DNA from: DATHYU01 sp033722675
GTDB lineage: Bacteria > Actinomycetota > Acidimicrobiia > Spongiisociales > UBA11373
DNA length: 12,795 bases
Assembly (NCBI GenBank): GCA_033722675.1
Contig: JAWVYO010000070.1
Span: 1-12,795 of the forward strand
Direction of reading: 5' to 3'
In this document: piece after piece, positions 1 through 5,559 of the stretch
Layout: each line of letters starts with the position of its first letter
How positions within the stretch are numbered: position 1 is the first letter of the stretch
The notes under the pieces: generated by a model
Database searches by the model: none
What the model saw: only the letters and a program-made list of their open reading frames with translations
Told to the model about the DNA's origin: nothing
Translations under genes and position numbers: made by a program

Positions 1-110
1 GGCGGGCCTCGCCCTCGGCGGGGCGCGGCGGTGCCCTTGGCGCCCCCCGCCTCCCCCCCCGGCCCGGGGCGGCCGGGGCCCCCCACGACCCGGGCCTCCC
101 CCCAGAAGAT
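1..110. other. Low-complexity C/G-run tract at window edge
   Basis: These bases consist almost only of G and C, with runs of six to eight identical bases (for example 43-48 and 53-60). The reading frame of the PPOX-like gene stays open through it, but the encoded residues (Gly, Pro, Ala, Arg) do not fit the family. It may be a sequence or assembly error near a contig end, or a real divergent tail. Nothing else is recognisable here. Confidence 0.5.
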
Positions 111-341
111 CACGCTGACCCATCCGGCGTCGTCGTTCCGGGTCACCTCCACGCAGACCCTCGGATCGGAGGCGAGCGCGTCGTGCCGTCGCCCCGGGCC
201 GGTGCGGTAGTAGACGTCGCCGTCGAGTACAACGTACGACAGGGGCGTGACGTAGGGCTCGCCGTCGTCGACGAGTCCGAGGTGGGCCACCCGCTGCTCG
301 GCGAGGATCCGCTCGCTCTGCTCGATGCTCAGTTCGTCCAT
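1..341 (-). CDS. Pyridoxamine 5'-phosphate oxidase family (NimA-like) flavin protein, 3' end missing
   Basis: Partial gene. The ATG is at 341-339 on the minus strand and the frame is open to the window edge (113 codons plus two bases). Residues 1-87 read as the start of an FMN-binding split-barrel protein: MDELSIEQSERIL, then the barrel strands VAHLGLVDDGEPYVTPLSYV, then VYYRTGPGRRHDALASDPRVCVEV and WVSVIFWGEARVV. This is the pattern of small PPOX/NimA-like proteins, which bind FMN, or F420 in some actinobacterial relatives, and reduce small molecules; the substrate cannot be predicted. The start overlaps the end of the upstream flavoprotein gene by 13 bases, so the two are probably translationally coupled. 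Beyond about residue 88 the translation becomes Gly/Pro/Arg-rich and no longer resembles the family, in the region of C and G runs at the window edge. The family call is fairly secure; the last 25 or so codons are not. Confidence 0.72.
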   Translation of the reverse strand, partial: MDELSIEQSERILAEQRVAHLGLVDDGEPYVTPLSYVVLDGDVYYRTGPGRRHDALASDPRVCVEVTRNDDAGWVSVIFWGEARVVGGPGRPGPGGEAGGAKGTAAPRRGRGP

Positions 342-1543
342 GTCGCCCCCAGCCGTCCCCGTCTCATCATCCTCCAGTATGCACGCCGCCGAAGCGACGC
401 GCGGAGCCCGCCGACCACCGAGGGACCGGTGATCTCCACGGGCCGGTCGTAGCCGTAGCGGACGACGGCGGCCCGGTTCCGGCCGGTGACGAACACGAGC
501 ACACCGTCGCCGTCGAAGGTCCCCCGGTCGGGATGCGGCTCGTGGCCCCTGATGCTCGAGACGATCCGCTCGGCGACGGCCGGGGAGGACAGATGCGCCG
601 TGGAGCCCGCTCCGAGCAATCCCACGTCCGTGGCGTCGCCCTGTCCGTAGATCGCCTCGAACCCCTTGAGGCGGAGGGTCCGGCGCTCGATGGGCAGCCA
701 GCCGTCGATGTCGCCGAGGCCCGAGTCGCGCACCACCGTCGCCCCGGTGTGGGGTGGCACGAAGACGGCCAGATCGTGGGTGATCTCCATCCCGGTCGTG
801 GTGACCACGGTGCCGGGCCGCATCTCGTCGACCTCGGCGTTCGTGACCAGATCGATGTGCCGGCTTGCGAGGAGGTCGCGCACCAGCGGGTCGAGGTCGT
901 CCACGGAGGTGGCCCGGGCCGTGGGTGTCAGGACGACGATGTCGGTCCCCGAGCGGATCCCGCGACGACGAAAGGCCTCCTCGGCGAGGAGGGCGAACTC
1001 GAAGGGGGCGGTGGGGGCGGACGTCGGCGTGCCTGCGAGGCCGACCACGAGCCGTCCCCCCGTCCATGCCTCGAGACGGGCGCGGAGCCGACGCGCCGTC
1101 GGCAGCGAGTAGAAGTCCTCGGCGCCCTGCTCGAAGCCCGGGATCGATTCGCGATCCACCTTCGCCCCGGTGGCGATGACGAGGATGTCGTAGGGGATCG
1201 GTGCACCGTGGCGGAGGTGGAGCCGACCGGCCACGGGGTCGACCCGGATGGCGAGGTCGATCAGGACCTCGACGTCGCCGTGGGCGACGTCGACGGTCTC
1301 CCGCACGATCGATCGCTCCTCGACGGCGGCGCCGAGGGCGACCGGGAGGAGGCCCGGCCGGTGGACGTGGCGGCCGGCGGCGTCCACGAGGACGATGCGG
1401 GCCTCCGCGGGGCGGAGCCGCCGGGCGAGGAGGTTGGCGGTACGGAGCCCGGCCGGGCCGCCGCCGACGATCGCCACGACGGCCGGCACGTCAACGACCC
1501 GCGGATCGAGTCCCGGGGGTCGCTTCCCGAGGGGCGCGTGCAC
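329..1543 (-). CDS. SQR/NDH-2-like FAD-dependent pyridine nucleotide-disulfide oxidoreductase family protein without cysteines
   Basis: 404 aa from GTG at 1543, the first possible start because an in-frame TGA lies three codons upstream. A second GTG at 1489 would begin nine residues before the FAD motif and is also plausible. Residues 27-33 (GGGPAGL) form the N-terminal dinucleotide fold. YDILVIATGAK (118-128), APFEFALLAEEAFRRRGIR (179-197), PPHTGATVVRDSGLGDIDGW (263-282) and YGQGDATD (299-306) follow the order and spacing of sulfide:quinone oxidoreductases and type II NADH dehydrogenases. The basic, Trp-containing C-terminus (about 382-404) could bind the membrane surface, as in SQR; this is inference. 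There is no cysteine anywhere, so sulfide oxidation by the SQR cysteine mechanism is not expected. A quinone- or flavin-linked reductase role is likelier. It follows the sensor kinase by 105 bases and overlaps the PPOX-like gene, so it probably belongs to the kinase operon. No separate -10 box was seen upstream. Confidence 0.85.
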   Translation of the reverse strand: MHAPLGKRPPGLDPRVVDVPAVVAIVGGGPAGLRTANLLARRLRPAEARIVLVDAAGRHVHRPGLLPVALGAAVEERSIVRETVDVAHGDVEVLIDLAIRVDPVAGRLHLRHGAPIPYDILVIATGAKVDRESIPGFEQGAEDFYSLPTARRLRARLEAWTGGRLVVGLAGTPTSAPTAPFEFALLAEEAFRRRGIRSGTDIVVLTPTARATSVDDLDPLVRDLLASRHIDLVTNAEVDEMRPGTVVTTTGMEITHDLAVFVPPHTGATVVRDSGLGDIDGWLPIERRTLRLKGFEAIYGQGDATDVGLLGAGSTAHLSSPAVAERIVSSIRGHEPHPDRGTFDGDGVLVFVTGRNRAAVVRYGYDRPVEITGPSVVGGLRASLRRRAYWRMMRRGRLGATWTN

Positions 1544-1603
1544 GTGTGGTCATCGGACTCCCGATCGCCGGTTCCGACCATGGCAGGCCGCCGGCCCGGG
1601 CGG

Positions 1604-1636
1604 GAGGGTCGGAGGTCCCTGTGTCCCGGGACCCTC
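1604..1636. repeat. Inverted repeat in the kinase/flavoprotein gap
   Basis: A perfect 7-base inverted repeat, GAGGGTC (1604-1610) and GACCCTC (1630-1636), encloses a second one, GGTCCC (1614-1619) and GGGACC (1628-1633), and the 10-base palindrome GTCCCGGGAC (1623-1632). It lies just downstream of the kinase stop codon in the only gap of this minus-strand operon. It has no T tract, so it is not a standard intrinsic terminator. It could be an attenuating or RNA-stabilising hairpin or an operator. GC richness makes chance stems common. Confidence 0.4.
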
Positions 1637-1648
1637 GGCGGCATCGCC

Positions 1649-2788
1649 TCAGGCGTCGTCGTCACCGAGGGGGAAGCTGGCGCGGACCGTCGTGCCGCCG
1701 GCGGCGGGGGTCTCCACCCTGAACGACCCGCCGAGGGCGTGGACGCGGTCCGCCATGTTCGTCAGCCCGAGGCCGGTCCCCGAGGCCGCCTCGGGATCGA
1801 AACCGGCGCCGTCGTCGGCGACCGACACGACCACCTGGGTCTGGCCGCACCCCACACGGACGGTGACCTCCGACGCGCCGGCGTGCCGCAGGGCGTTGGA
1901 GAGCGCCTCCTTCACGATCTGGAGGAGGTCCTCGGCGAGGTCGGGGGGGACCAGCCCTTCGTCACAGGCGACGTCGAGGTGGATGGGCACCTCGTAGGGC
2001 GCCGAGAGGCGGCCGACGAGGTCCGCCAATTGCCGGGGCAGGCTCGGACGGGCCCACACCGGGGGGCTGAGGTCGAAGATGTACCGGCGGAGCGACGCGA
2101 TGGTCTCGTCGATCTTCTCCACCGCGTCGTCGAGGCGCGCTCGCACCGCGTCGGGCTCCTCGGTGATCCGGGCCATGGAGGTCTGCAGGCCGAGGCCGAC
2201 CGCGAAGAGGTCCTGGATGATCGAGTCGTGGAGGTCGCGGGCGATGCGCTCGCGGTCTTCGACGACGAGGGCTCGGCGGAGCCGTTCCTGCATCCGAAGG
2301 GTGTTGATGGCGCTCCCGGCGGTGACCGCGAGGAACTCGACGAGGATCTCGTCGTCCTCGGTGAATCCGCCGTCCTTCTCGGTGAGGTAGAGGTTGCCGA
2401 AGACGCGGTCGCCGACGGTGACGGGGACGCCGAGGAACGTGGTCATCTCGGGATGGCCGTCGGGGAACCCCGCGGAGTCGGGGTGGTCGGCGATGTCGTC
2501 GATACGGATCGTCTTCGCCAGTTTCGTGATCGTGCCGAGCACGCCCGTGCCCCGGGGGAGGTGGCCGATCGCCCGCACCGCGTCGGGATCCATGCCCGCA
2601 TGGACGAAATCGACGAGCCCCCCGTGGTCGCCGAGGACGCCGAGGGCGCCGTACCGGGCGCCGGTGATCTCCATGGCGATCTCGATCGTCGACTGGAGGA
2701 GTCCGGTCAGGTCGACCTCGGCGGCGACGTTGGCCGCGCCCTCCACCAGGTCGGCGACGCGTTCGGGGGTGAATCCTCCACTGCTCAC
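1649..2788 (-). CDS. DosS/DevS-like GAF sensor histidine kinase (single GAF)
   Basis: 379 aa from GTG at 2788. An upstream in-frame ATG at 2896 would overlap the divergent regulator gene and add a low-complexity basic leader, so it is not preferred. Order: a GAF domain (about residues 12-165), a dimerisation/phosphoacceptor helix RERIARDLHDSIIQDLF with His187, and a HATPase domain with N-box (EALSNALRHA, Asn298), DDGAGF (325-330) and GTGLGLTNM (337-345). This is the HisKA_3 class, which phosphorylates NarL-type regulators. The GAF segment resembles mycobacterial DosS/DosT GAF-A closely, including HPEMTTFLGVPV and FGNLYLT. His112 aligns with the DosS heme ligand His149, Tyr134 with distal Tyr171, and Gly50 with DosS Glu87/DosT Gly85 (alignments from memory). 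It lacks the second GAF of DosS (about 578 aa). The divergent gene encodes a DosR-like regulator, its likely partner. No membrane segments: a cytosolic sensor. Heme binding is inferred. Confidence 0.93.
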   Translation of the reverse strand: MSSGGFTPERVADLVEGAANVAAEVDLTGLLQSTIEIAMEITGARYGALGVLGDHGGLVDFVHAGMDPDAVRAIGHLPRGTGVLGTITKLAKTIRIDDIADHPDSAGFPDGHPEMTTFLGVPVTVGDRVFGNLYLTEKDGGFTEDDEILVEFLAVTAGSAINTLRMQERLRRALVVEDRERIARDLHDSIIQDLFAVGLGLQTSMARITEEPDAVRARLDDAVEKIDETIASLRRYIFDLSPPVWARPSLPRQLADLVGRLSAPYEVPIHLDVACDEGLVPPDLAEDLLQIVKEALSNALRHAGASEVTVRVGCGQTQVVVSVADDGAGFDPEAASGTGLGLTNMADRVHALGGSFRVETPAAGGTTVRASFPLGDDDA

Positions 2789-2797
2789 GACGGGCCG

Positions 2798-2803
2798 ATC
2801 GTA
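2798..2803 (-). promoter_or_regulatory. Candidate -10 box of the sensor kinase
   Basis: TACGAT on the minus strand, nine bases ahead of the GTG at 2788. No Shine-Dalgarno sequence precedes that GTG. This spacing fits a nearly leaderless transcript. No convincing -35 box was seen. Confidence 0.4.
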
Positions 2804-2808
2804 CTCGT

Positions 2809-2828
2809 CTCGGGTCTTCCGGCCCCGT
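2809..2828. promoter_or_regulatory. Weak DosR-box-like site in the divergent promoter region
   Basis: The core GGGTCTTCCGGCCC (2812-2825) matches the mycobacterial DosR consensus TTSGGGACTWWAGTCCCSAA at 10 of the 14 core positions, with both GGG and CCC arms in place. It lies between the kinase and regulator starts, about 20-40 bases upstream of the predicted kinase transcription start. The match is imperfect and GC-rich DNA yields such matches by chance, so this is only a candidate autoregulatory site. Confidence 0.25.
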
Positions 2829-2850
2829 TCGCCGGGCCCATCGTCGCTCC

Positions 2851-2868
2851 GGCGGGCGAACGTCCGCC
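2851..2868. promoter_or_regulatory. Interrupted palindrome between -35 and -10 of the response regulator
   Basis: GGCGGGCGAACGTCCGCC is an 18-base interrupted palindrome of the form GGCGG-N-CG-NN-CG-N-CCGCC. It ends two bases before the predicted -10 box (2871-2876), where a bound dimer would block or position RNA polymerase. Operator function is inferred from symmetry and position only. Confidence 0.35.
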
Positions 2869-2870
2869 GG

Positions 2871-2876
2871 TAGGGT
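2871..2876 (+). promoter_or_regulatory. -10 box for a leaderless response-regulator transcript
   Basis: TAGGGT fits the actinobacterial TANNNT -10 box. It is followed by exactly seven bases and then the ATG at 2884, which puts the transcription start on the start codon. No strong Shine-Dalgarno sequence precedes the ATG, as expected for a leaderless mRNA. Confidence 0.55.
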
Positions 2877-2883
2877 TGGGGCC

Positions 2884-3597
2884 ATGAGCGAGACATCCGA
2901 CACCCAGGAGACGGCCGCTGCCGACGGTTCGCTGCGCATCGTCCTCGTGGACGACCACGAGGTCGTGCGACAGGGCCTCAAGGCGTTGCTGGAGTCCGAG
3001 GGCGACGTGAAGGTGGTCGGCGAGGCCGGGACGGTCGCCGACGCCGTCCGCCGGGTCGGTTACGACTCCCCGGACGTGGTGGTCCTCGACGTCCGGCTCC
3101 CCGATGGCAGCGGGATCGAGGCCTGTCGTGAGATCCGCGCCCGATGGCCCGAGGTCCGGGTGCTCATGCTGACGTCCTTCGCCGACGACGAGGCGCTCTT
3201 CTCCTCGATCATGGCCGGGGCGTCGGGCTACGTCCTCAAACAGATCAAGGGCTCCGACCTCATCGAGAGCGTCCGGAAGGTCGGGGCGGGCGAGTCCCTC
3301 CTCGATCCCGAGATGACCGATCGGGTGTTCCGCCGCATCCGGGGCGAGGAGCCCGACGACCCCTTGCTCGCCAGGCTCTCGAAGCAGGAGCGCAAGATCC
3401 TCGACCTCATCGCCGAGGGGCTCACCAACCGCGAGATCGCCGAGCGGATGTACCTCGCGGAGAAGACCGTGAAGAACTACGTCTCGAACGTCCTGGCGAA
3501 GCTCGACATGAGTCGGCGCAGCGAGGCGGCCGCCTACGCCGCCCGGCTCGAGGCCCAGAAGCGGCACCGGTACCCGCCGGAGCAGTGGCCGACGTGA
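2884..3597 (+). CDS. DosR/DevR-like NarL-family response regulator
   Basis: 237 aa from ATG. The receiver domain (about 17-135) has the acidic pair Asp23-Asp24 in LVDDHEVVRQGL, phosphoacceptor Asp69 in VVVLDVRLPDGSGIE, the switch Thr97-Ser98 and Lys119 in GYVLKQIKG. The C-terminal LuxR-type helix-turn-helix (about 163-222) contains LSKQERKILDLIAEGLTNRE and the recognition helix AEKTVKNYVSNVLAKL. Its Lys194, Lys197 and Asn198 match the residues by which M. tuberculosis DosR (Lys179, Lys182, Asn183) contacts DNA. Similarity to DosR runs the full length (comparison from memory); the N-terminus is about 15 residues longer. It is probably phosphorylated by the divergent kinase and activates stress genes, perhaps including its own neighbours. 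The stop overlaps the next gene by four bases (GTGA), implying coupled translation. A -10 box seven bases upstream suggests a leaderless mRNA. Confidence 0.95.
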   Translation: MSETSDTQETAAADGSLRIVLVDDHEVVRQGLKALLESEGDVKVVGEAGTVADAVRRVGYDSPDVVVLDVRLPDGSGIEACREIRARWPEVRVLMLTSFADDEALFSSIMAGASGYVLKQIKGSDLIESVRKVGAGESLLDPEMTDRVFRRIRGEEPDDPLLARLSKQERKILDLIAEGLTNREIAERMYLAEKTVKNYVSNVLAKLDMSRRSEAAAYAARLEAQKRHRYPPEQWPT

Positions 3598-4025
3598 CCG
3601 GTCCGGTCGTCGTCGGCGTGGACGACTCCGACCGGTCGGTGACCGCTCTCGATCGGGCCGGCGCGCTCGCCGGCTGCCTCGGAACCGGGGTGGACGTCGT
3701 CCACGTGTCGCACATACCCGCCACGATGCTGGCCGTGCTCGCCGGCGTGCCCTCGGCGGCGGACGACCTGCTCGACGCGCAGCGGGACGCGGTGTGGGAG
3801 CGGCTCGGGCCCCACCTGGAGCGGCTCGACGTCGATGCGACGCGCGTGGACCTCGAGGGGTACCCGGCCGACGAACTCGTCCGGCACGCCGAGGCCGTGG
3901 ACGCCGAGATGATCGTGGTGGGGAGCCGGGGCCGGGGTGACTTCGCGTCCCTGGTCCTCGGCAGCACGAGCCACCGCGTCGTCAACCATGCACCGTGTGA
4001 CGTGCTCGTGGTGCGCAAGGACTGA
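3594..4025 (+). CDS. Universal stress protein (single UspA domain)
   Basis: 143 aa from the GTG at 3594, which overlaps the regulator stop as GTGA. Another in-frame GTG at 3585 would add three residues but has a Shine-Dalgarno-like GGAG too close to it. The protein starts with the usual VVVGVDDSDRSVTALDRA strand-loop-helix and ends with GSRGRGDFASLVLGS (110-124), an exact G-2x-G-9x-G-S nucleotide-binding motif, followed by SHRVVNHAPCDVLVVR. Proteins of this type bind ATP and accumulate under stress or growth arrest. One domain of about 140 aa is the normal size. It sits in an operon with a DosR-like regulator, as Rv3134c does next to dosR in M. tuberculosis, so control by the adjacent two-component pair is likely but inferred. 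Confidence 0.93.
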   Translation: MTGPVVVGVDDSDRSVTALDRAGALAGCLGTGVDVVHVSHIPATMLAVLAGVPSAADDLLDAQRDAVWERLGPHLERLDVDATRVDLEGYPADELVRHAEAVDAEMIVVGSRGRGDFASLVLGSTSHRVVNHAPCDVLVVRKD

Positions 4026-4030
4026 GGAGG
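4025..4030 (+). promoter_or_regulatory. Ribosome binding site of the CBS-BON gene
   Basis: AGGAGG overlaps the last base of the universal-stress-protein stop and lies three bases before the ATG at 4034. The spacing is shorter than usual, but this is the strongest Shine-Dalgarno sequence in the operon and supports this start. Confidence 0.7.
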
Positions 4031-4033
4031 ACG

Positions 4034-4684
4034 ATGCGAGTTCGCGACATCATGACGACCGACCCGATGACGGTGCGCCCCGAGACGCTGCTGAAGGAGG
4101 CCGCCCGGATCATGGTCCGCAACCAGATCTCCGGCCTGCCCGTGGTGGACGCCGCAGGCGACCTCGTCGGGATCGTGACGGAGGGCGACTTCCTCCGTCA
4201 GGAGGCCTCCCGGGAGCGTCCCTACCGCCGCAGTCTCCTCGACGCCCTGTTCGGCGACGAGGCACCCGAGCCACCGGCCGCCGAGTCGGTGGGCGAGGTG
4301 ATGACCGGTGAGCTGGTGACGATCACGCCCGACGCCACCCTCGGCGAGGCTGCCCGGGTCATGGCCGGGCGGAACGTGAAGCGCCTGCCCGTGCTGGACG
4401 CCGACGGCGAGCTCGTCGGGATCATCAGCCGCGCGGACGTGGTGAATGCGTTCACCAAGCCCGACGACGTCATCGAGGACGAGGTCCGGGAGGACCTGAT
4501 CCGCCGGCTCCTGTTCCTCGACCCCGACCTGGTCGGGGTGCGGGTCACCGACGGCGTCGTCCATCTCGGCGGACGGCTCGAGAACCGCACCGAGGTCCAG
4601 TTGCTCGAAGAACTCACCCGTCGCATCGCCGGGGTGGTCCGGGTGGAGAGCGAGCTGGAGTTCCTCGTCGACGATCGCGAGTAG
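4034..4684 (+). CDS. CBS-CBS-BON domain protein
   Basis: 216 aa. Two CBS repeats: residues 1-55 (VRDIMTTDPMTVRPETLLKE to GLPVVDAAGDLVGIVTEGDF) and 84-140 (VGEVMTGELVTITPDATLGE to RLPVLDADGELVGIISRADV). The pair should form a Bateman module that binds an adenine nucleotide. A BON domain follows at about 148-214 (VREDLIRRLLFLDPDLVGV, VVHLGGRLENRTEVQLLEEL, IAGVVRVESELEF); in other proteins it acts in phospholipid or partner interaction. There is no enzyme domain or membrane segment, so it is probably a regulatory or sensor protein. It lies eight bases after the universal stress protein gene, and its TAG stop shares one base with the next GTG. CBS proteins such as Rv2626c belong to the mycobacterial DosR regulon, though that protein lacks a BON domain as far as I recall. 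Partner and ligand are unknown. Confidence 0.92.
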   Translation: MRVRDIMTTDPMTVRPETLLKEAARIMVRNQISGLPVVDAAGDLVGIVTEGDFLRQEASRERPYRRSLLDALFGDEAPEPPAAESVGEVMTGELVTITPDATLGEAARVMAGRNVKRLPVLDADGELVGIISRADVVNAFTKPDDVIEDEVREDLIRRLLFLDPDLVGVRVTDGVVHLGGRLENRTEVQLLEELTRRIAGVVRVESELEFLVDDRE

Positions 4685-5517
4685 TGGCGACGACCTTCGA
4701 GGCCCACGACGGTCTCCGCATCGCCGTCGAGCGTCGGCCGGCGGCCGGCCGGGGCCTCGTGGCGGTCCACGCCACGGGATTCTGTTCGGCCGTGTGGTGG
4801 CCCGTGATCGACGACCTCCCCGGATACGACGCCGTCCTCCTCGACCAGCGCGGCCACGGCGCCTCCGACGAGCCTCCGCTCCCGATCGACTGGTGGGATG
4901 TCGGGCGGGACGTCCTGACCGCCGCCGACCGCATGGCGTGGGAGCGGCGCCCCTACGGCGTGGGGCATTCCTCCGGCGCGGCCGTGCTGGCGATGGCGGA
5001 GATCCTGCGTCCGGGCACCTTCGCGGGGCTCGTCCTGGTCGAGCCGATCCTGTTCCCGCCGCCGCACGGCCGCGTCGACGACCACCCCATGGCCCTACGC
5101 GCCGAGCAGCGGCGAGACCGGTTCCCCCACCGGGACGCCGCCCGTGAGCACTATCGAGGCCGCGGGGCCTTCGCGGGCTGGGACGACGACGTCCTCGAAG
5201 CCTTCCTGGCGTGCGGGCTCGTCGACGATCCCGATGGTGAGGGTCTGCGCCTCGCCTGTCGCCCGGCGTTCGAGGCCGAGTCCTACCGAAGCGGCGCCTC
5301 GCACGGTGCCTTCGATCGGCTCGGCGAACTCGACCTCCCGGTCCTGCTCGTCGGCGGGGAGCGGAGCGACACCCACGGCGACCTGCTGCTCGATCGGCAG
5401 GCGGCGGCGATCCCCGGCGCCCGGACCGTCGTGATCGAGGGCGCCACGCACTTCGTGCCCATGGAACGGCCCGCCGAGCTCGCAGGGCTCGTGCGGCGGG
5501 CGTTCCCGACCGCATGA
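4684..5517 (+). CDS. Alpha/beta hydrolase fold protein
   Basis: 277 aa from GTG at 4684, overlapping the preceding TAG stop by one base, so translation is probably coupled. The fold is clear: oxyanion region HATGF (29-33), LLDQRGHGASDEP (52-64), nucleophile elbow GHSSG with Ser96 (94-98), an acid candidate Asp229 in LLVGGERSD, and His256 in GATHFVPMERP. The substrate cannot be told from sequence. It could be an ester hydrolase attached to the stress operon, or a MenH-type (SHCHC synthase) enzyme, because the menF gene starts only 42 bases later and no other menH is present. Against MenH, the elbow is GHSSGAA rather than the usual G-x-S-x-GG, and the gene is coupled to the CBS-BON gene rather than to menF. 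No signal peptide, so cytosolic. Confidence 0.85.
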   Translation: MATTFEAHDGLRIAVERRPAAGRGLVAVHATGFCSAVWWPVIDDLPGYDAVLLDQRGHGASDEPPLPIDWWDVGRDVLTAADRMAWERRPYGVGHSSGAAVLAMAEILRPGTFAGLVLVEPILFPPPHGRVDDHPMALRAEQRRDRFPHRDAAREHYRGRGAFAGWDDDVLEAFLACGLVDDPDGEGLRLACRPAFEAESYRSGASHGAFDRLGELDLPVLLVGGERSDTHGDLLLDRQAAAIPGARTVVIEGATHFVPMERPAELAGLVRRAFPTA

Positions 5518-5546
5518 CCGGCTCCGGGTACGACGCCCCACATCGG

Positions 5547-5552
5547 TAGCAT
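5547..5552 (+). promoter_or_regulatory. -10 box for a leaderless menF transcript
   Basis: TAGCAT (TANNNT type) followed by seven bases and then the GTG at 5560, the same spacing as at the response regulator. It lies in the 42-base gap after the hydrolase gene and suggests menF has its own promoter and a leaderless mRNA. No clear -35 box was seen. Confidence 0.55.
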
Positions 5553-5559
5553 CCCGGCC

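Noticed and set aside
1604..1636. DosR box or intrinsic terminator at the inverted repeat
   Set aside because: The half-sites are in the wrong arrangement for a DosR box, and there is no T tract for a terminator.
533..2887. 784-codon open frame on the plus strand across the flavoprotein and kinase genes
   Set aside because: Antisense shadow of two genes with clear domains. Its translation is low-complexity (Asp, Gly, Arg, Val) with no motif; long spurious frames are expected at this GC content.
4684..5517. Assigning the alpha/beta hydrolase as menH
   Set aside because: The nucleophile elbow and the gene coupling do not support it enough for a gene symbol.
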